This document shows positions 45,938 to 58,518 of a stretch of DNA of 64,000 nucleotides, in pieces. Under the pieces are notes generated by a model. The model ran no database searches, had not been told where the DNA came from, and was given only the letters and a program-made list of their open reading frames with translations. The stretch spans positions 14,558,708 to 14,622,707 of the forward strand of contig CM033391.1 in the NCBI GenBank assembly GCA_019426215.1, written 5' to 3'. Each line of letters starts with the position of its first letter. Positions within the stretch are counted from its first letter, which is position 1. A program made the position numbers and the translations under genes. This stretch comes from Buddleja alternifolia. Its lineage: Eukaryota; Streptophyta; Magnoliopsida; Lamiales; Scrophulariaceae.

Positions 45938-46418
45938 TTGTTGAAGTGTGGCTTATTTTGAAAGAGGAAAATATCCCACATAGATAGAATTTGTAAAGGG
46001 TGGGCTCATTTGTTGTATAAAAGGAGACCACCTCTTCACTTTGAAAAACATCCCAAATTGCCTAAGTCTTTTAGCAATTTCTTCTTTCTTCCTCTATAGT
46101 TTGTAATAGTTTCACTTTAGTCCTTTAGTGAAATATTTTGGTGGGTCCGAGGACGTAGGCTAAATTAGCCGAACCTCGTTAAATTTGGTGTTCTTTATTT
46201 TGTGCTATTCTTCAAGTAGCCATTGTTAGTTATAGTTGTAGTGCTATATTGTGCTATTAAATTCGTCTAGTTAATTCTGTCGAGGAGGTTAGGTTTTAAG
46301 CGCGACCGTTGTGACGCCTCCAATCTTTCCTGGGAATTAAATCTAGTGTGGTTTTCTAGTACAATATCTCCCTCGCTATTTCTATATTTGGTGGAATATG
46401 ACTCTGAGTTCCACAACA
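45938..46418 (+). repeat. copia 3' LTR in the NB-LRR gene
   Basis: Matches 41290-41770 with about six substitutions by eye. The right border returns directly to NB-LRR coding sequence. Confidence 0.95.
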
Positions 46419-47972
46419 ATCCAATTCTCAAATCTACCCCAGCGGTCGTCAATCAACATCAAAACTACTAATAATATAACTCCAGAGGCTGCTGCCGTGG
46501 ATTCATCCTCAATTATTGTTTATGTCCTTCGTGATCTCGAGGAACTAATGCATCAGGAGGATGATCTTATTGTTCATATGAAGGGTCAACTCAAAATAGT
46601 CCATCAGAGGTTAGTGCTTTCCCAGTCTTTCCTCAAGGATATAGAGGTTCTACAACTTTCAGAGATGGAAGAAGAATTAAAACAAGTTGTGATGATCATT
46701 AGAGATGTAGCGTACGAAGCTGAGTATCTAATCAATTCCTTTTTGGTTAAAGATGCTCCTCTCTGGTATCTCATCATCAAGATCCCAAATGTTATCCACA
46801 AGAATAAGCTTATTGGGACTGGACTCCAAGAAATCAAGAAAAAATATGACATTGAAGCCTTAAAACTTACAAAGGATTTCAGTCCACAACTATCATTGCA
46901 AGCCAAACGAAACTCTGATGTTGAAGACGTTATAGTTGGTTTTGAGGACAAGACAACAGATATTCTGGATCTACTTACAGGAGGATCAGACCATCTCCAA
47001 ATTATTACCATCTTTGGGATGCCAGGACTTGGCAAGACTACTTTAGCTAAGAAATTGTACACTCATGCCTCGGTTAATTATTACTTTGACAAACTCTCAT
47101 GGTGCACCATTTCACAAGCATATCGAAGGAGAAGTGTATTAAGTGATATTCTAGCCACTACAGAAAGTCAGCTTGATAGTGCTATCATAAGGAGTATGGC
47201 AGATGAAAGGTTAGCTGAACGCATTTACAAAAGTTTAAAGGGAAGAAGATACCTAATTGTGATGGATGATATATGGCATTCAGATGTGTGGGATGATTTG
47301 CGAAGGTGTTTCCCAGATGATGGAAATGGGAGTCGGATATTATTCACCAGTCGGAATAGAGATGTGGCTCCACCTAATAGCATTATTCACGAGCTTACTA
47401 CTTTGTCAAATGAACAGTGCTGGGAGCTATTGCAGAAGAAGGTGTTTGGCAATGGAACTTGCCCTCCACAATTGCTTGATATTGGTGTTCAAATTGCAGC
47501 GAGTTGTCGCGGACTACCACTTGCAGTAGTTGTTGTTGCTGAAATTCTTTCAACTATGGATAGGGACAAAAGTAAATGGGAAAATGTGGGAGGAAGTTTA
47601 GCCTCATTTATTTTGGCTGACCAAAACAATTCGACTATGCAAATATTGGAACTCAGTTACAAACATCTACCAGATCATTTAAAACCATGCTTTCTTTATT
47701 TTGCAGCATTTCCGAATGTCAAAGAAATCCCTGTTCGGAATTTGAAATGGCTCTGGATTGCTGAAGCATTTATATGCAAAGAAGAGAAGAAGAGTTTAGA
47801 GAGTGTAGCGGAAGAATACTTGATGGAGCTAATAGGAAAAAGCTTAGTAACAGTTAATGGAAGAAGATCAGATGGTGGAGTCAAAAGTTGTGTTATTCAC
47901 GATCTATTACGTGACTTGTGCTTGAGAAGAGCCGAAGAACAAAATTTCATGAAATTGGTGGTCAAGTAAGCT

Positions 47973-48004
<32 letters not shown>
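47973..48004 (+). repeat. CT microsatellite in NB-LRR intron
   Basis: About 15 CT units start seven bases after the splice donor. They may serve as an extended polypyrimidine region, but they sit at the 5' end of the intron. Confidence 0.9.
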
Positions 48005-48009
<5 letters not shown>

Positions 48010-49187
48010 TCCCTTTTAACTTTCGTATCTGACTCCTGACGTACATCGGCGATGAGCACTCAATTCGTATTGTTTTCGCTTTTTTTCACAGTAACTACTC
48101 AATATATGGGAAACACCGATGCCTGTATGCCCCAACATATTCTCCCTTTATGAATCGAACTTATAAGGCTTCACATGTGCTTTCGGAACATTATTGTCTG
48201 GGTTCACCATTGAGTGTTCGCTCTTTTCTTGGCTATCATCCGGGCTCTCCCCTGAATGTTCTCAACATGGAGTTACTCAAAGTCTTGGATTGCCGTGATT
48301 TGGATGGAATAGAAATGCTGGTTCACTTGAGATACTTGGCTATTGATCCTATGCCATCTTCAATAGGCAGACTTGTGAATCTAGAATTTCTTCTTGTGCA
48401 TAATAATGTCTCTATATCCCCAAGTATTCTGAAAATGACGAAATTGAGATACCTTAGAGCAAACGAAGCAATATTCGACAAAGATTGTGATAGCTCCCAA
48501 ATTGTCATCAATAACCTCGAATATCTTTCCACAGTTTGTATTTTCAATCTTAAGGATGAAGAGATGATAAAATGTTCACCCCATCTCCGCAGACTCAAAT
48601 GCAACTGTAAACCATTATTGATCAACGATGAAGGGACGTCTTATCGCTATCCTGATCTCCGCTTCCTCACTCAGCTTGAGTCACTCAAAATGACCACCGT
48701 CTACGGAGATGCGATAGCTGCAGATTTTAACTTACCCTCGAATATAAAAAAGCTGACTCTATCTGGCTTGAGATTACATTGGGAAAAGATGTCGATTATT
48801 GGGACATTGCCAAACCTTAAGGTTCTCAAATTAGAAGCTGGTGCCTTTTGTCGAAAAATATGGGAGACCAGAGATGGCGAGTTCCAGCAGCTCAGATTCT
48901 TGAAATTGGAGAAGTTATCTATCTACAAATGGAAGGTCAAGTCACGGGAACATTTCCCCAAGCTTTATCAATTGGTGTTGCATAACTGCGAGTATCTGAA
49001 AAAGATACCTTCTGAAATAGGTGAAATTCCAACTCTGCATATGATTGAGGTGAAATCCTGCACAAAATCAGTGGAGGAATCTGCTGTGCAAATGCAAGAA
49101 GAACAACGGGACATGGGAAATGAAGATCTTAGAGTCGTTATTTATTCAGAATTACACTTTTCATTTTCATATCCAGTTCTTAGTTAG

Positions 49188-49899
49188 AAATTTTTAAACT
49201 TGAACACCCAAAATGACTTCAAATCTCTGACTAGACTACCTATCTGTCTATATTTATACTATACAACTTTTCAATTTCTTTTTCCTTTGACAAAAGAGAT
49301 GCAGGTACAAGCTTGACTTCTCTAGCTTTGTTGTGTTCTTCAATTGCAGGTTATTTGTGTACTAATTTTGTGTGTGGGTAGGATAATTCTTGTACTCCAA
49401 TTTAGGCTATCGTATACATGACGCTTCTTGTATTTGACAAGATATATCATGAAAGGAAGATATTTAATCCGAAGGATCGGAGGAGCTCACACGATTGTCT
49501 TACTGAAGACATGCCTTCTTTCAAAAAATATCATACAAATCATCTATTCAAAAAAAGCACGTAGGCTCAGTTTTCCTTTCATATTGCTCTATCTTTCGAG
49601 AAAATAAGATTTATACAAAGGCTATAGGAATTAGGAAATACGTTACCTTCAGACTGAAAATATTTTGAAAAGAAAAGAGAAAGATCGCCCTGACTAAATA
49701 GCCCCTGTTAAAATGTTAACGTTTACTATGACAATATTCATATCAGCATTCAGTATAGTTTGTTGTATAGATTAAAACTAACCAATACCAGTCATCAATA
49801 ATTTTCATCTCCAATTATATTTGCTAAGCAAATTTTCATTTTATTCTCTTCCGAAAAGGGCTCCTTGAACTCGAATAACTATTCATCTTTATATAGTTA
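49188..49899. other. NB-LRR 3' flank
   Basis: Presumed 3' untranslated and intergenic sequence. No other gene was recognised. Confidence 0.4.
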
Positions 49900-51507
49900 C
49901 TAGTAAAGAACACGTACGTTGCACGTGAGTACTTAGATTTAATTTACGTAATAGTATAATCGAAATGAAATATTTTATATGTTTATTCGTTCGAATTGCT
50001 TGTGCTGAAAAATTCTTATGAATTAAATTATAACCTTTCATGTTCCTTTTGAACTTTTAATAGAAGGTTCATGTAATCTTGTGGTTTGTTGGTAATTGAA
50101 ATTATTCTTATTTTTCCGATACGCAGGTAAATAAGTTGTAACTACTGATATTTATTTGTTAGTACGAGTGTTACCTTAATTTTAGTAAATAATAACAAGC
50201 ATTCACATGTAATTTCAATTCACTCCATGATTTTTTTTACGGATTGAGACATAGTACTTCTGTAAATCTCATTAATAGATATTTGGGAGTGTTGTCCAAA
50301 TAATTTGGTAGTATTTAAAAAAATCTTTGGTAGAATTTTCCTTTAGTCATGTACTCATTTTAACGAAGAATTGGCCTGAGTTTCTTGGATTAGAATGTTA
50401 TCTAGGGATCGATTTCTTAAAAAAATATAAAAATATTGACAACATATATATGGAAATGAGTATATAAAGTTTATTTTGTAGAAAACTAGATTAGATTATT
50501 TCTAACTTAATTTGAGTAGAAAGAATTGTCACCAAATTATGTACAATAAGATGGCCAGTAAAGTTTCAACAAATAATTTTGTAATAATATTTTCCTAATG
50601 TGATATAGAAGTCTTGATACTAAAACTGATTATGTCAATATTGTTAATAGACTATCATTAACCTTACCAACTGAAAAATTACTGACAAATTATATATATT
50701 ATTTGGTCTAAATCACAGGTATCCCTTAACCAAATTGGGTCAAAGCAATTTTGTTTGCACCGGACCAAACAAGTAAAATTGATCTTTTAGAAGCTTACTT
50801 TAGAGTTTTAACATACAAATCAAAAAGAAAAAAACAGAGCTCATAGAATGGAATCAAAATAGAGCACTATACATGCATTCAAAATCGGAATTCCACCTGA
50901 GACATTAGATAAAGCCGGAGAATTAGATTTTAGAGACTTAATATGAAATTACAGAAGACCCAGTTGATGGTAATTGCAGCAATTAGATAATTTCTTCAAG
51001 AAGGTTAATGAATTCTGCAGGAAGACAAAATCACAAGAATTAGTTAAAAATTGATTTGGCAGAGGTGACCTAGTATCCATTCGAATGCTTGTCATCCGGC
51101 CATTAAGATTGTCAAAGAAATATTAATTACAAGTGCATGCATGATAATATTAATGTATCTTCTTTTTAATTTTAATATTTTATTTAATATTTGAGGATTA
51201 GGATCATGTAAATCACCCTAAATCACAAGTTAAAAATTGATTTGGCAGAGGTGACCTAGTGTCCATTGGAATGCTTGTCAACTGGCCATTAAGATTGTCA
51301 AAGAATTATTAATTACAAGTGCATGCATGATAATATTAATGTATCTTCTTGCGTGCATGATAATGATAATATTAATGTATCTTCTTTTTAATTTTAATAT
51401 TTTATTTAATATTTGAGGATTAGGATAATATTAGAATAGGGCTATTTTGGTCCTAATTCAAAAGTTGTAAATCATGTAAATCACCCTAAATCATTCATAC
51501 TTTTAGA
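49900..51507 (-). mobile_element. Helitron-like element, 3' end at left
   Basis: On the minus strand the left border reads CACGTGCAACGTACGTG (hairpin), TTCTTTA, CTAG and then T (A at 49899 on plus). This is the same plan as the Helitron at 8906. The 5' end is less certain; minus-strand TCTAAAAGTATGAAT at 51507 resembles the Helitron 5' terminus seen at 58518. The content is AT-rich, with a tandem duplication at the 5' side and no coding. Confidence 0.45.
51030..51480. repeat. about 190-bp tandem duplication
   Basis: AAAAATTGATTTGGCAGAGG and the following about 170 bp occur at 51043 and again at 51231. The second copy has an extra GCGTGCATGATAATGATAA stretch. Part of the second copy reappears at 58200-58400. 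Confidence 0.75.
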
Positions 51508-51509
51508 GC

Positions 51510-52816
51510 TCTAAATAAATAAATAAATGAAAGAACAAGTAATTGATAACTTTGACATTTATTCCACTTGAATTTCATAAATATTTTTCCTACAAATTTT
51601 AGGAGCCAAAAAAATCAAATTTTGTGTTGCTATTTAATTATTTTTTCATACACGAATGAATTTGAAGATGTGAACTTTTAAATGTTCGCATTGGGAGATC
51701 AAGTAATAGATGTCACCGACAATGTCATTTTTTTAATTTTTTATTTTACCTTTTGAAATAACAGCAGTAACATTATCATTCACTTGTAGAACTAATATAT
51801 ATAATGTTTAGTAATTTCATATTAACTTGTACAAAAACCAATATTATTAATTGAGCATAAATGGACTAAACAATTTAATTGATTATGATTTTTGTAGAAC
51901 TATAGATGAATAGAAAAATTTGTTCAACAATTAGAAGGACCAAATACCTCGTGTAGATATAAGAAAAATACAGAATAAAGAAAAAAGTAACCTCCATAAT
52001 TCTAAAATAGTATCCCATAATCCAATTGACAGAACCATAATTCCACTGAATATTAAAGTAAAAGGTGAAGGAAAAAAGAGTAGGGTAAGAGAGAAAAGGT
52101 AAAGCTTACAAGGAGTCGATGATTTTATTTCAACTGTAAAATTAACTATAATATAATTAAATACCCTACCTATTGGTATCCAACATAGTTTGTTTGCATA
52201 ATTTGAATGAAGATCAATATTTCTACAATTGTGTTAGACATAGAAATGCAAGTACTTGTTACATGGATAAAGAAATTGAAAAAATAATTGAAAAGCTAAT
52301 TGTTTCTTTTTTCCCGCTCTGTCTTTTTATCACATATGACAAATAATTAAACTACAAAAGCTTTGACGCATAATATTATAAGTTAAGAATTAATAGTTAG
52401 AGGTAATTTGACCGAATTATGTGATTTTGTCGAATTACATTAGATATAGATCATATATTATTAGATACTTGATCTTAAGTTTGTATAATTTGATCATGTG
52501 TATCAAGTTAATTGTCCTGTAATAGTAAGATTGATATAAAATCTAAGTATCTGTATTATTAAAAAGATTAAGCTAAAATTAAAATATTAACTGATAAAAT
52601 TAAATTAAGAATGTATATTAGAATAATATCACCCTAGCATTTTATATTTTGTTACGGAGTACTATAAAATGAAAACTATAGAATATTTAACTTACTGCTA
52701 TCAAATTTATTTATTTATGTATTTTTAGAATTAACTTTATATTTTAAATAAATTATACTGAAAATTACAATAAACATAATTATTCACGCGCGACGTGCGT
52801 GCACTTTCCGCACTAA
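51510..52816 (+). mobile_element. possible second Helitron-like element, 3' end at right
   Basis: The right border on plus is CACGCGCGACGTGCGTG (hairpin), CACTTTCCGCA, CTAA, then T. This fits the CTRR ending and the spacing of the other two Helitron ends in this window. A TC start at 51510 directly abuts the minus-strand TC start of its neighbour through the palindrome AGAGCTCT. Non-coding. Confidence 0.35.
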
Positions 52817-53249
52817 TAAAAATAGGAATACTCTCTAATAAATTAATGTTAATCCCAAAAAGGTTGTATCTTAACATTTTAATTCTGGTTTCACTCACAT
52901 AATTTAGATGCAGATTTTAATTTGATGAATGTGCATTGTTGAAATTGAATAGTTGAACTTAGTTCAATGTATGTTAATTGGATTTAGTAGTTTATATAGA
53001 TCCATATCTTGAAGGCTTAAATTTCCATGTCTCTTGTTGATGCCCCTGACATGGCATGATCGACATCAAAAGAGTTCCAAAAAAGAACTCACATCTGCAA
53101 CGGAGGCTTCCTATGTCAATGAAAAATGGGAAAACAACCAGCTTTCATTGCACAGATGAAGAGGGTTGGTGTCGTCCGGCAGGAGCTTGCGAAGCTTAAG
53201 AAAGAGACTGCTGTCTAAGAAGTTTAATTTCTGGTTATTATGATTTTGG

Positions 53250-53945
53250 TTGAAGCATTTACAATTAAGACGGCAGTGGAGTTGGCCCGATGACTTGGCC
53301 GGAAATTTGTTATCATCGAAAGGGATTGTCCGACTATCAATCAACTTATGAATCCACTAGGTCACGATCTATCACCTATCGCGTTATTATCTTGGATGCC
53401 AAATGTTCTTTCCCTTTTTTCTCTAGCTTATCATTCTCTTCATTTAAGCGATCGGGTAATGGAGCAGTTGATTGTCTTGCTAGGAATGCGTTTGAGGATT
53501 TGGAGATCCTCATCCTAGACTTTGTAATTTCTTTTGCACTTTAGATTTGATTGAAAATTGGGTAACGTGATGAAATAACAAATTTTGCAATAGAGAATGG
53601 GAACTGCAATTTAAGAGCGTACAAAGGCAGGAGGTATGAATAGCCAAATTATTTATACTTTGCAAATTCTAGACACCTTGTTGATCAATGGAAGATGGAA
53701 TTATAAGGACAACAAGGTTACAAGAGTATCAGGGGACCTGTTCTGTAATTTTCATCTAAACCAAATTGAAATGCTATGATAGAAACTTGTTGGCCAACTA
53801 AACTTGCAAATTGAAATTTGTTGGCTAAGTCAAGTCGAGACTTGAAGGGTCTCAATCTCCTTCCAGATTTTGTAATTCCTTTGGCAATTCGGATTTGATT
53901 GAATAATAAATATCCATTTCTCTCAAAAAAGAAAAAATTGGTCAA
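53250..53945 (+). pseudogene. LINE remnant: RNase H-like domain and 3' end
   Basis: A frame with one stop reads IKTAVELAR, IIERDCPTINQLMNPLG, DLSPIALL and RSGNGAVDCLARNAF. These match the C-terminal RNase H-like (RVT_3) domain of plant L1 LINEs. It is followed by TTTGTAATTTCTTTTGC and, 350 bp later, a second similar TTTGTAATTCCTTTGGC with TATCCATTTCTCTC and an A-rich tail (53936). This suggests two 3' ends in tandem. Non-functional. Confidence 0.6.
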
Positions 53946-54284
53946 TTACTATGCCATGAGAATACACTATAGCTAGTTATATGTTTGCATGATTATAAAT
54001 TTATTTATTAATGAATTTCGATGTCCTTCCCTTGTTTGTTGGCAAAGTTTAATTAGCATAATCTATATATAACTAACTAATCCTAAATTGCTTGTTCCAA
54101 TCTCAATATTGGTAAAGTATACACATATGTACGATACATGATGACTTTGTATGTTTCAATTTTTTTATATGAGCTAATCCTAAACTGCTTATTCCATGTT
54201 AAAAGACTGTTATACCTCTCAAATTAGACTACAAATTTTAATTCTTTTTATTAAAAAAAGGATTTTAACTAAATTTAATTAAGT
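53946..54284. other. no recognisable gene
   Basis: AT-rich spacer. Confidence 0.4.
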
Positions 54285-54960
54285 TTGAGGGTTGTATTTG
54301 GGTTTGGGTCAGACCCAAAACTGACCCTAACCCATTTATTTCCCCCCCCCCCCCTCCTTTTTTTCTTCTTCTTCATCTTAGTTTTCCACCATAACCACCG
54401 CCAACCACCCACAAACAACCGACAAAGACGACCTACCACTGGCGCCGCCAACAGCAATACCGTGCACCACCACCATCCGTACAGTCGCCACCGTCGTCAC
54501 AAGTGTTCAAAACCACTACCAATCCACCACTTCGCACAGTCGCACAACCACCACCACTCTTCACTGCACACAAGCCACCACCATCGTCGCCACCAGAGCT
54601 TGTTTAGGAGGCCACCGGATCTGTTCCATCCGTCAAAACCACCCAACAAAACCACCACCACAGTCGCACAGATGACAGTTTCCACCACCAAAGTTTTTTT
54701 TTTTCAGATTTCATCTTCAAAATGTGAAACTTCGGTTGTCAAATTTTCAGATTTCATTCCCAAATCTCAGATTTCAATTTTAGATTTTGTATTCTTTCAG
54801 ATTGGCTGTGGCGGTAATTTGAGATGTGATGGATCTGGTAATTTGAGAGACCCAAATTTGGTATTGAAATCTGGTGTCGTGATGAAATCTCAAACTCATT
54901 TTTGGTTATGAAATTTGGGACTCTCAAATTCATTTTTCATTTTGGATTGCAGTAGATTTT
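54285..54960. other. low-complexity CCA/CAC-rich stretch
   Basis: A C-run (about 54343-54354) and repeated CCACCACC/CAACCACC give long open frames on both strands (His/Pro/Thr-rich one way, Trp/Gly-rich the other). These are best explained by composition. The plus frame starts at 54285, but no domain is present. Confidence 0.5.
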
Positions 54961-56031
54961 ATCATCACAATTCAGATTTTATTTTATTTTTTTGGGTTTT
55001 TTCCTTCTTTTTTTAACTCAAAAAATATGAGCCCTTGATGATATGGACTTAGATCCAATGGTAATATGCTTTCTCAATGATCTATGGCTAATAAATTAAG
55101 TGTCAGATCCAATGGTTAATAAGTTAAGGGTATAACAGACATTTTGGAAAAAATTAATGGAGTGAAGGCAAATTTAACGATTTGGGAGCGTATGCAAAGT
55201 TTTAACATTTCACCGGGGGAGGGGGGAGGGGTTAGGCTATTTCGTTAACAAGGGGTTTAGCATTTTTGCAATAACACAGGATTTTTTTTTTGCAATTAAC
55301 CCATAAAAAATTTCTCTCGACTCCTCAATATTTGAGTTTTTGCATAATACCCGCAATTCCGTTTTGGGTAAAATATTTCAAGAATACCTCTTGATTCATG
55401 GAATATTCCGTAGAAATGGAATCAAAGAGGTATTCTGCAATATTCCCTTGGAAATAAAATCAGGGAATGTTCTGCAATAAAAATAAAAAATTGGAGTGTC
55501 GAGTGTAGAATTTTTTAGAACATGAAGCAAAGTGCAAAACATGTAATACTTTGGGGGACGGGGAATCTGCGTTTTACCCTATATAATATACTAATTCATA
55601 ATAATATATCTTTTGTTAGACTTACAAATAATTGTATAGTAGCATACATTATTATTTAATATTTTAAGGGTTGTTTTAATTGTTTTTACTTATATACAGA
55701 TTTTTGTATTTGTTTTACTTAAATAAAAATCATAATTAAAATTAGTTATCAATACAAATGTGTTTCAAATAAAAAATTTCTTACACAAAAGTACAATTGA
55801 TTAACTTTTCATTTAGAAGGCTAGGACATTAAGTTCATAAAATTATTAGCCCTAGATATGAGTGGGATGAGCCTTTTGGATTGACAATAGTATCATGGAT
55901 TATAAAATTTATAAATAAGTTCTTGAAATTGAACCATTCACATTCACAAAAATAATTTAATTTAGTATATATAGATTTCTACTTCACCTAACATATACAT
56001 CAGATAAACTTGTGAACTATTAATTTCAATG
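54961..56031. other. no recognisable gene
   Basis: AT-rich. A GGGGGAGGGGGGAGGGG tract lies at about 55214-55230 next to AACATTTCACC, possibly one end of an unrecognised MITE. Confidence 0.3.
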
Positions 56032-56236
56032 CGATGATGATGATAATAATAATAATAATAATAATAGTAATAATAATAATAATAATAGTAGTAGTAATAC
56101 TACTGCAACTAACAATAACAATAACAACAATAATAATTTTAATAATAATATTAAAAATAATAATAAATTGCATCAAAAATAATAATAAATTGAATCAAAA
56201 TAATAATAATAATGATGATAATGATGATGATGATGC
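56032..56236. repeat. TAA/GAT trinucleotide microsatellite
   Basis: Long runs of TAA with GAT at both ends, interrupted near 56096-56180. The open frame of Ile/Val/Asn through it is an artefact of the repeat. Confidence 0.95.
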
Positions 56237-57340
56237 AAGGCTAGAGTCAACCCACAAAGTGATTGTTGTGGTGAGACTTAGATCCATAAATAAGAAAATG
56301 AACACGCGTGCAATCTTTATAATTCAAATTGTTTTAAATAATGGAATAGGACACTTCACAAAAACATTAATACATAATTTGTAAAAAAGAATATTTAAAA
56401 ATACATATCCATAGGCAATATAACTTACATATTAAGCATGTCTTATTCTTTTTCCTGTGCTAACTAATTCAAACTGCACACACTAAAGAAAAGTCCGCGT
56501 ATAGATTTTAAAGAGTGACCAATGAGCTTTAAAAGGAAAAAGCAGAGAAAGACGTTTGGTTACATACTTCCATCTAAGTACTGTATATTAGTCTAAATCT
56601 TTAAAGAAAATGTCGGATAAGAAACCTGCACAATCATAATATTTCACACGCATATATAGTCATGTTCTTTTAGCCGTGTCATGTTCACACAATTTTCTTA
56701 CATATTGATAATGCAACATGAATTTTGATCAAAATGCTCCAAGGAATAAAGTGTCATGTAAATTTGAAAATGTATACGACACATTTAGTAGAGCCACCAA
56801 ATCAGATAGTATTTCATACGAAAAAGAAACACGTACTATATTGTTTTGGTTTCGGGAAAAAAGATAACTACCTTTGTAATATACAAATGCCGTGGAATTT
56901 GTAGATTAAAACGTAACTCCAAATCCGAGGGAACCAAAATATAATGGAATGAGTATACTAAGTAACTTAGAATTAAAACCTGTAAATAGAACATACATCA
57001 GAAACGAACTATAATTAGCTAAGAAAACTAATTTTATCATAGGCCTCGTTGGGATAAAAGACTTTGATGTCCACAACATATAAAGTTACAAGAATAACTA
57101 AAGGCATGCTTACATATATATACCTGATAAATCATGTACCAATATTTTAATCCACTAATAGAAACGAAGAGAATAGAAAATCGAAGATAAACATGAGATG
57201 CACAACTTGACTGAGCATGTCGAAGTAGATTTCAAATTTATAAGAAGATAAGTGTAATTAGTTATTTGTTTTAATTTCTGGATGAAGAAGGGTACCCTGA
57301 AAGGAATTAACCCAAATACCTAACAAATTTGGGTTTATAG
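56237..57340. other. no recognisable gene
   Basis: AT-rich, only short chance frames. Confidence 0.4.
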
Positions 57341-57379
57341 TCAAAAGTCAAGGCAATGTAGGGTTGAGCCTATCTTCTT

Positions 57380-57990
57380 TGAGAGGTAAATCAGAGACCT
57401 CGGTTGGGGTATCAATAATCCTCGAAGTGAGCTCGAGCCCCTCGTACCCATCAAGTCAGTGACTTTTGCTTCCCCCACACATGAATCATGAGAGACGTTA
57501 ATATGTCGTGATTGATCAAAAAGATCGTGAATATGAGAGATGGTGTCAAACTGGCGGTGTGCAAAAGAGGCCTCGTTGATGCATACCACAACATTGTGGA
57601 AACCGGTCCCAAGGGTGAGTTGAGGCGAATTAGCATTGCAGGCCGTCTCAAAACCGTAGAGGAGCATGCAACTCTGCTCGAAGAACGTTAGATGAGCCAA
57701 TGGTGCCATTGAACCCCGTCACTCGCCTACTGTGAATTGTCGCCGATGAGCTGGCCGATGACAACAATACTATATGGTTGCATCGAGTGCTGCTGACAGC
57801 AACATCACCATTAATTTTCCAAGAACCACTGTGGAATTTTGTCCGTTCAACCTGGACAGTAGCATCAAAGGAAACAGGGTCCCAATCTTTTGGAATTCCA
57901 GGGCCTCAGTTACATGGGCAGTAAGAAGGCCCATATATAGGCAGGTATATGTTGAAAAATATTGGATGATATTTGCATCAAGACTAAGGG
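57380..57990 (-). pseudogene. LINE RNase H-like (RVT_3) fragment
   Basis: Minus-strand fragments in two frames read WKINGDVAVSS, GFNGTIGSSNVLRAELHA, then LLYGFETACNAN, INEASFAHRQFDTISHIHDLF and HINVSHDS. These are the DG, AEL and later blocks of the RNase H-like domain at the C-terminus of plant LINE polyproteins. At least one frame change (near 57670) and stops make it non-functional. Confidence 0.6.
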
Positions 57991-58199
57991 AAAATATGTA
58001 ATTTGGACAATTCATATTCCTTTGACTATTAATATCCTTATTAAACTCCACTTAACATATACATTGAACAAATTTGTTACCTATTAATTTTAAATTCATG
58101 CACATTCATATGATGATAATAATAACAATAAATCTATTTTTTTATTTGAGGATAATATTAATTAACTATCATAGGTCTAATAATATTAATTAATTATCA

Positions 58200-58518
58200 T
58201 AGGATGATAATATTAATGTATCTTCTTGCGTGCATGATAATGATAATATTAATGTATCTTCTTTTTAATTTTAATATTTTATTTAATATTTGAGGATTAG
58301 GATAATATTAGAATAGGGCTATTTTGGTCCTAATTCAAAAGTTGTAAATCATGTAAATCACCTAAATTATTCATACTTTTAGAATAGAAGATATAATATT
58401 TTATTTAATATTTAAGGATTAGGATAATATTAGAATAGGGCTATTTTGGTCCTAATTCAAAAGTTGTAAATCATGTAAATCACCTAAATTATTCATACTT
58501 TTAGAATAGAAGATATAG
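58200..58518 (-). repeat. Helitron 5' terminus, tandemly duplicated
   Basis: On the minus strand TCTATATCTTCTATTCTAAA at 58518 starts a Helitron-like 5' end, followed by T on plus. The terminal about 130 bp is repeated directly (58255-58395 and 58396-58518). It shares GGCTATTTTGGTCCTAATTC with 51340-51510. No matching 3' end was found nearby. Confidence 0.5.

Larger units (their letters stand above)
41290..46418 (+). mobile_element. Ty1/copia retrotransposon inserted in the NB-LRR gene
   Basis: LTRs of 481 bp at 41290-41770 and 45938-46418 are flanked by a perfect ATCCA target duplication (41285-41289, 46419-46423). The primer site TGGTATCAGAGC lies at 41773-41784, and the purine tract AAGGTGGAGATT ends at 45937. 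By eye the LTRs differ at about six bases and one or two indels, so the insertion is young but older than the 32-38 kb element. The coding part is damaged at three points. Orientation is the same as the host gene. Confidence 0.96.
40595..49187 (+). pseudogene. CC-NB-LRR resistance gene (R1-like), split by a copia element
   Basis: A plant intracellular immune receptor. Coding parts are 40595-41289, 46424-47965 and 48092-49187, with one intron (47966-48091, GT/AG, containing a CT microsatellite). Without the copia insert and one copy of the ATCCA target the frame is open throughout, about 1,110 residues. The N-terminal 230 residues resemble the extension of R1-type late-blight proteins. A coiled coil with RDVAYEAEYLI (EDVID-like) follows. 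The NB-ARC shows GMPGLGKTT (about 47016), YLIVMDDIW, GSRILFTSRN, CRGLPLAV, KPCFLYFAAFP and VIHDLL in place of MHD. The second exon codes about ten irregular leucine-rich repeats. As it stands translation would run from residue 231 into LTR sequence and stop at 41336-41338. The start is the first ATG of the frame. Confidence 0.88.

Noticed and set aside
54285..54911. 208-codon plus-strand frame rich in His, Pro and Thr, and a Trp/Gly-rich frame opposite
   Set aside because: Both follow from CCA/CAC-type low complexity and a C run. There is no domain, no splice structure and no conserved motif.
55195..55260. G-rich tract as G-quadruplex regulator or MITE end
   Set aside because: No gene nearby for a regulatory role, and no matching second terminus was found.
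56034..56384. 116-codon frame of Ile, Val and Asn
   Set aside because: Translation of a TAA/GAT microsatellite.
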